From positions 2,418,001 through 2,482,000 of the forward strand of contig NZ_FNTZ01000001.1 of assembly GCF_900105555.1 (NCBI RefSeq): 64,000 nt of DNA, given 5' to 3'. The position numbers and the translations under genes are program-made. The DNA comes from Pseudomonas coleopterorum. Its GTDB lineage: Bacteria > Pseudomonadota > Gammaproteobacteria > Pseudomonadales > Pseudomonadaceae. Position 1 is the stretch's first letter. Each line of letters begins with the position of its first letter. Shown one piece after another: positions 39,452 through 47,300 of this stretch. The notes beneath the pieces are model-generated. The model made no database searches. It saw nothing but the letters and a program-made list of their open reading frames with translations, and had not been told where the DNA came from.

Positions 39452-40294
39452 TCAGATGAACGCCTTGCCGGTTTTGTAGAAGTTTTCGAAACAGAAGTTG
39501 GTGGCGTCGATGTAGCCTTCCGCACCGCCGCAGTCGAAGCGTTCGCCCTTGAATTTGTAGGCCAGTACGCAACCGTTCTGGGCCTGCTTCATCAGGGCAT
39601 CGGTGATCTGGATCTCGCCACTCTTGCCTGGCTCGGTCTGTTCGATGAGGTCGAAGATGTCCGGGGTCAGGATGTAGCGGCCGATGATGGCCAGGTTCGA
39701 TGGGGCATCTTCAGGCTTTGGCTTTTCAACCATGCTGGTCACGCGATAGATGTCTTCACGAATCATGTCACCGGCGATCACACCGTACTTGTTCGTTTCC
39801 TGAGGATCGACTTCCTGAATGGCGACGATCGAGCAGCGAAACTGGTTGTACAGTTTGACCATCTGCTGCAGCACGCCGTCGCCTTCCAGATTCACGCACA
39901 TGTCGTCCGCCAGCACCACGGCGAACGCTTCGTCGCCGATCAGTGGACGACCGCTGAGGATGGCGTGGCCCAGGCCCTTCATCTGCACCTGGCGGGTGTA
40001 GGAGAAGGTGCACTTGTCGATCAGTTTGCGGATACCGACCAGGTACTTCTCTTTCTCGGTGCCCTTGATCTGGGTTTCCAGCTCATAGCTGATGTCGAAG
40101 TGGTCTTCGATCGCGCGCTTGCCGCGACCGGTGACGATGGAGATCTGGTCCAGGCCGGCTTCCAGGGCTTCTTCGACGCCGTACTGGATCAGTGGCTTGT
40201 TGACGATCGGCAGCATTTCCTTGGGCATTGCTTTGGTCGCTGGAAGGAAGCGAGTACCGTAGCCGGCCGCTGGAAACAAGCATTTCTTGATCAT
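39452..40294 (-). CDS. galU: UTP-glucose-1-phosphate uridylyltransferase
   Basis: 280 residues. Nucleotidyltransferase signature at the N terminus (CLFPAAGYGTRFLPATKAMPKEMLP), then NKPLIQYGVEEALEAG, GLGHAILSGRPLIGDEAFAVVLADD, VEKPKPEDAPSNLAIIGRYIL and GERFDCGGAEGYIDAT. Makes UDP-glucose for polysaccharide, LPS and osmoprotectant synthesis. GTAAGGA precedes the ATG. The gor-galU pairing is common in Pseudomonas. Confidence 0.96.
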   Translation of the reverse strand: MIKKCLFPAAGYGTRFLPATKAMPKEMLPIVNKPLIQYGVEEALEAGLDQISIVTGRGKRAIEDHFDISYELETQIKGTEKEKYLVGIRKLIDKCTFSYTRQVQMKGLGHAILSGRPLIGDEAFAVVLADDMCVNLEGDGVLQQMVKLYNQFRCSIVAIQEVDPQETNKYGVIAGDMIREDIYRVTSMVEKPKPEDAPSNLAIIGRYILTPDIFDLIEQTEPGKSGEIQITDALMKQAQNGCVLAYKFKGERFDCGGAEGYIDATNFCFENFYKTGKAFI

Positions 40295-40554
40295 GTGAGT
40301 CCTTACAAAAGAGCAATGCTGACGAGGTACGGCACAGTCGGTTTCAGGCGTCGACTACTTCACAATGTCTGCCGCTGGCCAATTGATTGGTTGATAGAGA
40401 AATCCTGATGCATATAGTTCCACTGCAGGGTAAATATTGCTACATCGGTCGAGCAACGGAATTTTTCCTTGCACAACTACCCTTGCCGCTTGCCAGTGTA
40501 TAGCATTGGGCCACCGCATAGCGGCCCCCTTGTCTACCTGAAGAATCCCGCCCC

Positions 40555-40845
40555 ATGAACACCCTCCTGCGCACTACCCTGTCTTGCATCGCCGTGCTCG
40601 CCGTTTCGGCCTGCGCGAGTACTTCCCCCACCATTTTGAAGAACGGCCAACAGGGCTTGAACATCGACTGTTCGGGTCAGGCCATGTCCTGGGACAAGTG
40701 CGACGAGCAGGCAAGACTCGAGTGCCCCGGCGGCTACCAGACGGTAGCGACTCAGGGCGTGCCGCGACGTGCGGACGAGGCTGGGCTGGCGGATGCCGAC
40801 CTGGGCAACTACCAGACCCGCAGCCTGGTGGTGATCTGCAAGTAG
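40555..40845 (+). CDS. Small outer-membrane-type lipoprotein
   Basis: 96 residues. Lipoprotein signal peptide with lipobox LAVSAC (Cys20), followed by CASTSPTILKNGQQGLNIDCSG. Five further Cys residues (IDCSG, WDKCDEQARLECPGG, VVICK) suggest disulfides in the periplasm. I do not recognise a named family; it resembles small YgdI/YgdR-like or unnamed Pseudomonas lipoproteins only in general layout. Convergent with the next gene, 7 bp apart. Confidence 0.7.
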   Translation: MNTLLRTTLSCIAVLAVSACASTSPTILKNGQQGLNIDCSGQAMSWDKCDEQARLECPGGYQTVATQGVPRRADEAGLADADLGNYQTRSLVVICK

Positions 40846-40852
40846 GATCGGC

Positions 40853-41203
40853 TCAGCCGGAAATGCATTTCTCGGCCGCCTGGCGCACGTCAGCCGGGCG
40901 CAGAGGCACATTGGACAGGCGCTCGTGCACCTTGATGCTGCTGCCGCCGGAACGATCGTCGACGATCAGCACGGCGGCCGGATCCTTGGAGAGTTTCTGC
41001 GGAACGATGATGCGATAGCCGTCGTGTTTCTGTTCGATCACCGACGGTCCGCGGCTGTCGCTCAACTGGGCGACCACACAGGTGGAATATTCCTTGGGGG
41101 TCTTGCCGGAAATCACACTCATGGTCTCGGGGCTTTTCTCGATGTCCGTCACGGTGGCACAACCACCGAGCATTACCACTGCCGTCAACCAGGCCCACTT
41201 CAT
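40853..41203 (-). CDS. Small lipoprotein of unknown function
   Basis: 116 residues. Signal peptide with lipobox MLGGC (Cys15) then ATVTDIEKSPETMSVIS. Continues TPKEYSTCVVAQLSDSRGPSVIEQKHDGYRIIVPQ and IVDDRSGGSSIKVHERLS, with Cys residues at TCVVAQ and the C terminus (AAEKCISG). This layout matches a recurrent family of Pseudomonas lipoproteins whose role I do not know. GGAG lies about eight bases before the ATG. Confidence 0.7.
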   Translation of the reverse strand: MKWAWLTAVVMLGGCATVTDIEKSPETMSVISGKTPKEYSTCVVAQLSDSRGPSVIEQKHDGYRIIVPQKLSKDPAAVLIVDDRSGGSSIKVHERLSNVPLRPADVRQAAEKCISG

Positions 41204-41337
41204 GATGCATCTCCGTCATTAAATACCCTGTGACCGCAAGGTCACGAATTTGCTCCATGCATCGGTAGAATTTATCTGCGCGGCGATGCGCATGATATCG
41301 TTGCGCTTTTTCGCGCACCTGTAACTGTGGAGAGCCC

Positions 41338-41640
41338 ATGAAATTCGTTCACCAGCGCGAGCACCTCAATGAAGACGATCTGGTTGTCATCGAGTGCTCC
41401 CAGCGCTGCAACATCCGCCTGATGAGCGACGCCAATTTTCGCAGCTTCAAGAACGGTGGGCGACATACCTATCATGGCGGCGCGTTCGACACCTTCCCGG
41501 CCAAGATCACGGCGCCCAGTACCGGTTTCTGGAACATCACCATCGACACCGCCGGCACCAAGCTGTCGAGCGTGACGCGCAAGAGCACGTTCACCCACAA
41601 GATCAAGATCGTGCGCCGCACGGCTTCGAAATTCACCTGA
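41338..41640 (+). CDS. DUF1883 domain protein
   Basis: 100 residues with the DUF1883 pattern: MKFVHQREHLNEDDLVVIECSQRCNIRLMSDANFRSFKNG, then HTYHGGAFDTFPAKI, GFWNITIDTAG and a basic tail. This small beta-rich domain occurs alone or fused to TIR-like domains in some bacteria. Here it stands alone. GGAGAG precedes the ATG. Likely cotranscribed with the 53-residue frame that starts 13 bp later. Function unknown. Confidence 0.8.
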   Translation: MKFVHQREHLNEDDLVVIECSQRCNIRLMSDANFRSFKNGGRHTYHGGAFDTFPAKITAPSTGFWNITIDTAGTKLSSVTRKSTFTHKIKIVRRTASKFT

Positions 41641-41653
41641 TGCAGGGGCACCC

Positions 41654-41815
41654 ATGATCAAGTACGTGATCCGCTACAACCTCGACGGGCAGCGTCGCTG
41701 GGATTTCGCGCACCTGGAAACGGGCTCGCTGGAAGAAGCGAAGGCCGCGTTGGTCGCCCTACATGGCGACGCCGCCGCGAACATCAGCGACATCCATATC
41801 AGCAAGGCCCTCTGA
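41654..41815 (+). CDS. 53-residue small protein after the DUF1883 gene
   Basis: Short frame starting MIKYVIRYNLDGQRRWDFAH, continuing with a helix ETGSLEEAKAALVALHGDA and ending ISDIHISKAL. The composition is protein-like (amphipathic helix flanked by strands) with Pseudomonas-style third positions, and a possible site GCAGGGG lies upstream of the ATG. No family recognised; probably an operon partner of the DUF1883 gene. Confidence 0.5.
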   Translation: MIKYVIRYNLDGQRRWDFAHLETGSLEEAKAALVALHGDAAANISDIHISKAL

Positions 41816-42188
41816 TAGACCTGGATCCGTGGTGTGCCCCTTCGCGGGCAGAGGGCTCGCTCTCCCACAAGGCTATCGTTAACCCTGTGGGAGCGGGCTC
41901 TGCCCGCGAAAAGGTCACTGCAGCTCCGCAGGCATTCCGCGGTGTGCTCTTCGCGGGCAGAGGGCTCGCCGCCCGCCCCGCCCCCACAAGGCCTGCCCCG
42001 CCAACGCGTCAATGTCCTGAAGACATGAAAACGCGCCGTTGTTATGCATTCTGGTTCGGTGCATATACTCAAACGTCACTTTTACGTCTATTTACAAACT
42101 GTTATCTTCCGTCGGCTCTGCTAAGAGTGCGCGACCGTGCGCGTGCTTTTTCTGATGATGCGAAAGACAGCCTGAGAACAGGATCACC
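41816..42188 (+). other. Intergenic region with class-B REPs and cysI promoter
   Basis: 373 bases. The left half is taken up by three CTGTGGGAGCGGGCT-type REPs. The right half is AT-richer (GTTATGCATTCTGG, TTTACGTCTATTTAC, AACTGTTATCTTCC) and must hold the cysI promoter and any CysB-type control site, which I cannot delimit. An SD-like AGGATCACC precedes cysI. Confidence 0.5.
41841..41991. repeat. Class-B REP cluster (three copies)
   Basis: Reverse copy TTCGCGGGCAGAGGGCTCGC at 41841 on, forward copy CCTGTGGGAGCGGGCTCTGC at 41884 on, reverse copy at 41950-41991 with an expanded centre. Alternating orientations. Confidence 0.85.
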
Positions 42189-43847
42189 ATGTACGTTTAT
42201 GACGAGTACGATCAACGGATCATCGAGGACCGCGTCAAGCAGTTCCGGGATCAGACCCGCCGCTACCTGGCTGGCGAACTGAGCGAAGAAGAATTTCGCC
42301 CGCTGCGCCTGCAGAACGGCCTGTACATCCAGCGTTTTGCCCCGATGCTGCGCGTCGCCGTGCCCTACGGCCAGCTGACATCGCGCCAGACGCGCATGAT
42401 GGCCAAGATCGCTCGCGATTACGACAAAGGCTATGCCCACATCAGCACCCGGCAGAACGTCCAGTTCAACTGGCCGGCCGTGGAAGACATTCCGGACATT
42501 CTCGCTGAACTGGCCACCGTGCAGATGCACGCGATCCAGACCAGCGGCAACTGCCTGCGCAACGTCACCACCGACCAGTTCGCCGGCGTTGCCGCCGACG
42601 AGGTGATCGATCCACGCCCCTGGTGCGAGATCGTTCGTCAGTGGACCACCTTCCACCCCGAATTCGCCTACCTGCCGCGCAAGTTCAAGATTGCCGTCAA
42701 CGGCGCCAGCACCGACCGTGCCGCCATCGAGGTGCACGACATCGGTCTTGAGCCCGTGCACAACGCCGCCGGCGAGCTGGGCTTCCGCGTCCTGGTCGGT
42801 GGCGGCCTGGGCCGCACGCCGGTAGTGGGCGCGTTCATCAACGAGTTCCTGCCGTGGCAGGACCTGCTCAGCTACCTGGACGCCATCCTGCGCGTGTACA
42901 ACCGCTACGGCCGTCGTGACAACAAGTACAAGGCGCGCATCAAGATCCTGGTCAAGGCCCTGACGCCGGAAGTCTTCGCCCAGAAAGTCGACGCCGAGAT
43001 GGAACACCTGCGCGGCGGCAGCACCACCCTGACCGAGGCCGAACTGCACCGCGTGGCCAAGCACTTCGTCGACCCGGACTACAGGGCATTGCCAGATTTC
43101 GCGGCTGACCTGGCCCAGCTCGACAGTGAGCACCCCGGCTTCGCCCGCTGGCGTTCGCGCAACACCCTGGCGCACAAGAAGCCTGGCTATGTGGCGGTAA
43201 CCCTGTCGCTCAAGCCGACCGGCGTCGCCCCCGGCGACCTGACCGACAAGCAGCTCGACGCCGTCGCCGATCTGGCCGACAAGTACAGCTTCGGCCAACT
43301 GCGCACGTCTCACGAGCAGAACATCATTCTGGCCGACGTCGAACAGGCCCAGCTGTTCAGCCTGTGGAACGAGTTGCGCGAAGGCGGTTTCGCCACGCCG
43401 AACATCGGCCTGCTGACCGATATCATCTGCTGCCCAGGGGGTGATTTCTGCTCCCTGGCCAACGCCAAGTCGATTCCGATCGCCGAATCCATCCAGCGTC
43501 GTTTCGATGATCTTGACTACCTGTTCGACATCGGCGAGCTGGATCTGAACATCTCCGGTTGCATGAACGCCTGTGGTCACCACCACGTCGGCCACATCGG
43601 CATTCTGGGCGTGGACAAGAAAGGCGAAGAGTTCTACCAGGTGTCCCTGGGTGGCAGCGCCAGCCGCGACGCCAGCCTGGGCAAGATCCTGGGCCCCTCC
43701 TTCGCCCAGGAAGCCATGCCCGATGTCATCTCCAAGCTGATCGACGTGTACGTGGAAAAACGCACCGAAGACGAGCGTTTCATCGATACCTACCAGCGGA
43801 TCGGCATCGACCCCTTCAAGGAGCGCGTCTATGCAGCGAATCATTAA
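42189..43847 (+). CDS. cysI: Assimilatory sulfite reductase hemoprotein (CysI-type)
   Basis: 552 residues. Nitrite/sulfite reductase: ferredoxin-like half-domains (GYAHISTRQNVQFNWPAVED, IQTSGNCLRNVTTD) and the four 4Fe-4S/siroheme Cys in LTDIICCPGGDFCSLA (about 412-423) and LNISGCMNACGHHH (about 455-462). Reduces sulfite to sulfide for cysteine synthesis. A nitrite reductase of the same family is possible but the DUF934 partner favours sulfite. The next gene overlaps its 3' end by 17 bp. Confidence 0.92.
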   Translation: MYVYDEYDQRIIEDRVKQFRDQTRRYLAGELSEEEFRPLRLQNGLYIQRFAPMLRVAVPYGQLTSRQTRMMAKIARDYDKGYAHISTRQNVQFNWPAVEDIPDILAELATVQMHAIQTSGNCLRNVTTDQFAGVAADEVIDPRPWCEIVRQWTTFHPEFAYLPRKFKIAVNGASTDRAAIEVHDIGLEPVHNAAGELGFRVLVGGGLGRTPVVGAFINEFLPWQDLLSYLDAILRVYNRYGRRDNKYKARIKILVKALTPEVFAQKVDAEMEHLRGGSTTLTEAELHRVAKHFVDPDYRALPDFAADLAQLDSEHPGFARWRSRNTLAHKKPGYVAVTLSLKPTGVAPGDLTDKQLDAVADLADKYSFGQLRTSHEQNIILADVEQAQLFSLWNELREGGFATPNIGLLTDIICCPGGDFCSLANAKSIPIAESIQRRFDDLDYLFDIGELDLNISGCMNACGHHHVGHIGILGVDKKGEEFYQVSLGGSASRDASLGKILGPSFAQEAMPDVISKLIDVYVEKRTEDERFIDTYQRIGIDPFKERVYAANH

Positions 43848-44325
43848 GAACAACGAAGTCGTCGACGAAACCTGGCACCTGCTGCCCAAGGACACCCCGT
43901 TCGACGGCATCAGCAACTGCGACGACCTGATCGTGCCGCTGGCCCTGTGGCGCGAACACGGTCCGGCGCTCCAGGCCCGCGATGGCGGCCTGGGCGTGTG
44001 GCTGGACAGCGACGAGGAGGCCGAAGAGATCGGCGAGGTGGCCAATCAGTTTCAGGTCATTGCCCTGAACTTCCCGGCATTCACCGACGGGCGCAACTAC
44101 TCGAACGCACGTCTGTTGCGCGATCGTTATGGCTTCAAGGGTGAACTGCGCGCCATCGGTGACGTACTGCGTGACCAGCTGTTCTACCTGCACCGTTGCG
44201 GCTTCGATGCCTTCGCCTTGCGCGCCGACAAAGATCCGTACGAAGCACTGGAAAGCCTCAAGGACTTCTCGGTGACCTACCAGGCGGCCACCGACGAGCC
44301 GCTGCCGCTGTTCCGTCGCCGCTGA
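43831..44325 (+). CDS. DUF934 protein, sulfite-reductase operon partner
   Basis: 164 residues. DUF934 family: DLIVPLALWREHGPAL, GVWLDSDEEAEEIGEVANQFQVIALNFPAFTDGRNYSNARLLRDRYGFKGELRAIGDVLRDQLFYLHRCGFDAFAL. These proteins are consistently encoded directly after CysI-like genes in proteobacteria and are presumed to help sulfite reduction; the biochemical role is not established to my knowledge. GGAG sits just before the ATG, within cysI, so coupled translation. Confidence 0.88.
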   Translation: MQRIIKNNEVVDETWHLLPKDTPFDGISNCDDLIVPLALWREHGPALQARDGGLGVWLDSDEEAEEIGEVANQFQVIALNFPAFTDGRNYSNARLLRDRYGFKGELRAIGDVLRDQLFYLHRCGFDAFALRADKDPYEALESLKDFSVTYQAATDEPLPLFRRR

Positions 44326-44334
44326 TACCGAGCC

Positions 44335-44376
44335 GACCATCGCGCCCACAATTGTCGATAGGTGAGCGCGATGGTC
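44335..44376. terminator. Hairpin between DUF934 gene and the first giant effector gene
   Basis: 11-bp perfect arms GACCATCGCGC (44335-44345) and GCGCGATGGTC (44366-44376) with a 20-nt loop, in the 61-bp convergent gap. Likely bidirectional terminator. Confidence 0.6.
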
Positions 44377-44386
44377 ACCGGTCCAG

Positions 44387-47300
44387 TCAAGCCTGCGCCT
44401 TGACCACCTCCTGCGACAGCGTTTTGATTAACTCGGCATGCGCCTGGGTCCGCGCCTGAGTGATGGCGTTGTACAGCTGCAACAGCTGCTGTTCGTCCAC
44501 AGTGACTCTGAGCGGACGCCCTTGTGCACTGCGCCAGTTCGTACTTGGAGCAATCTGGCTCAGGCGCGCGAGTACGGCTGCCAATACAGGTGTGACTTCC
44601 TCGGGTAAAGGCGAGCCATCGGTGGCATCCTCGAAATGACTCATGACCTCGGCCCAGAACTGGTCCAGTGTGTCGAATTTCGATTCATAGACCTTGCGCA
44701 AATAAACTTCCCAGAAAGGTTGGTCTACCAGCCAGTTGATCAGTGCCTCATCGGTGGCCTGCTCACGGACAGCGGCGCCAACATGCCTGATGGTCCGGGT
44801 GGTGAGGTATTCCGCGTACAGTCGAACAGGCTGTGGCCGCAGATCCAGCGTGGCTTGTAAACGATCTCGAAGCATTAAGCGAATTTCCACCTCATCAGGT
44901 GGAGGGTTGTCCAGAAATTCGGGCGGGACACTGTCGAACGCAAGCAAGGGGGGCGCCTGGGTTGATTCGCCGGCCAACAAAGCCCGCCGCCTGTTCATGC
45001 GTGTCTGGGTGATGGACACTGCGTATTCATCCACCAACGCCGCCTTGTGCAGCTGCCGCGCCAGGCGCAGCAAGGGCGCAAACATGGATGCCCCACCCTC
45101 AACCGCACTCGATGCAGCCTGCCACGCTGCCACGCGCGTTTCGAAATCGTCCAAAGCGATACTGATGCCATCCTCGCAGGTTTGGTTGATCAGCGTTGCA
45201 CGTTCGAACAGCTGCTGGCGCAGATCGACCACTCCCAGTCCATCGCCGGTCGGATGCGCCATGTCCGGCACCACGGCGCGCATCACGTCCCACATCCGCG
45301 CTCTGAAACCCTGGGGGTCTTGCTGATAGCCGCCGGTAAATGAGGTCTGGTCCATGATGCGATAGAACGCGCTCGCATTGTCCGAATTGCGATCGGCGTC
45401 GATGCGGCTGCGCAGGTCTTCGGGACAGCCAATGAGCCAATCAGTCGACGTCCGGTCAGGCCCTCGAGCGCCTTCAGGAGCACGAAACGGCAGCCCTGCC
45501 CTGCGCAACATGTTTTGGCTCTCGGCGTTGAGCGGGTTACCGCCAAAATCGATATAAACCTGACCTCTGAGGTAGGTGCTGCGGGCCCGTACGAATTCCA
45601 GCTCGCGAAGCTCGGGCAGTTGCGTCATCAAGTTATGACCCAGGGCAACCACGCGTAACCGCAGGGGCCTGATCTGCATTAACTCGCTCAGTCCCTGCGG
45701 CCATTCGGTGAGTCCGCATTCATGCAGGGAAAGGTTGACCAGATTGCGCAGGTGGGTGATGTCCACACTGCCCAACCCATTGACAGATCCGGACAAGTCG
45801 AGGGTGTGCAGTCGCGTCAAGCCGGAAAATGCACTGGCGCGTTCCCCTTCCAAGGACAGGAAACAGTCACCCAAACGCAGCGTTTCAAGCTGCGAAAGGG
45901 ACCCGATGACATTCAACGCGTCGTCGGCGATGCGAAATGTGCCGGATGAAATGTCCAGCAGCTTGAGCCGGTGCAGGTGGCTTAGAGGTTCGAGCATCCG
46001 CCCGGTAAGTTCGAATACAGTGAGAGGCAAAGCGGGTTCGCCGAACGCCAGGTGTAGCTGCAGGCTGATCAGCGGACTGCTGCCGTCTTCTCGCCTCAGT
46101 GGCTGCAGCAGGTCATCCGTCACCCTGAAGTTGTTGTCGTTCAAGTTCAGATGTTGCAGCGATTTCATGCTTGCGATCTCGGCGGGAATTTCCCGCAGGT
46201 GGTTACTGCGCAACGCCAGTGTCCGCAGGTTGGGAAATCGTCCGAGAAAAAACGAAACATCGGTATCGGGTCGTAGATGTTCCAGGTAAAGCTCAGTGGT
46301 ATGGGAGAAATCGGCGGTGATCACTGGCAGTTCACCCGGAATCAGGTCACGCAGATCCAGAGTCGTGCTTTCCCTGCGCCACGCCCGCACTATCCGCGCC
46401 GTCGCATGACGACGTACCGCAAAACCCGTCCCCTCACGCTCCCACTGCTCCAATCCTAGCTGCAACGTACGAAACTCCTGCTCAAGACGACGTATCGCCA
46501 GTTCCAGACTTTCATTGGGTCGAGGCAGCGATCCAGCCAGATCGGCGAGATCGTTGTTGTTCATGGAGGGGTACAGACGTCGCAGGCGTGACTGTTGCCG
46601 CCAGCCAGGCGTTTGACGGCCGCTCAGTGGATAGCCTACCCCCTGGGGGTCTGAGTACGGCGCCCTGAACCAGGGCTGTACCTGACGCTGGCCCAGCAGC
46701 TGGCCAGTATGCGTCCGATTGACCGCTGCTGCTTTTGCGATGCGCTGAGCCAGAGCGTTGGCGTCGCTGCGCGCCAGCTTCAGCGCTTTTATCTCGCGGT
46801 CGGGCAGCGCCGCGCAAATCGCCGAGAACAGATCCTGTTGGGCACTCAACTCTTGTTCCAGTGCATCGTAGGCCTGATACACCCCATGCCGACGCACGAT
46901 GTATTTAACGTCTGGCGCCTGGGCGCCGCCTGACTGTGCCAGCAATTCACCGTTGATCCCCCCGGCGCGCAGTTCGATACGCACCTCACCGGTCCAGCCG
47001 GGCAACTGCTCGAGCAGTTTCAGCGCGAGGGTGTCGCGATCCGGGGAGTGCAGGCCAAGTCGTGACAAGCCCTCGCAGGCTTTGGTCAGGCGCTGTTCAC
47101 GCAATGCCATCAGCGCCTGCTCCGCCATCCGTGTCGGGACTTTGCCGTGCTGGGTCATTCGCAACCTCTCAGCCTCGCTGGCTTGCTCGGCGATCAGGTT
47201 CGCCTGGGCATGGGAGAGATTCGGGAAGATGCGCTGCAATTGCGCGCCTGCCTCGGTGAGCTCTGGCGCATGGCGATCGCAGATGGCCTTGGCGATCGTG

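Noticed and set aside
42102..44045. 647-codon minus-strand frame across cysI
   Set aside because: Antisense to the siroheme/4Fe-4S motifs of cysI; product is low-complexity.
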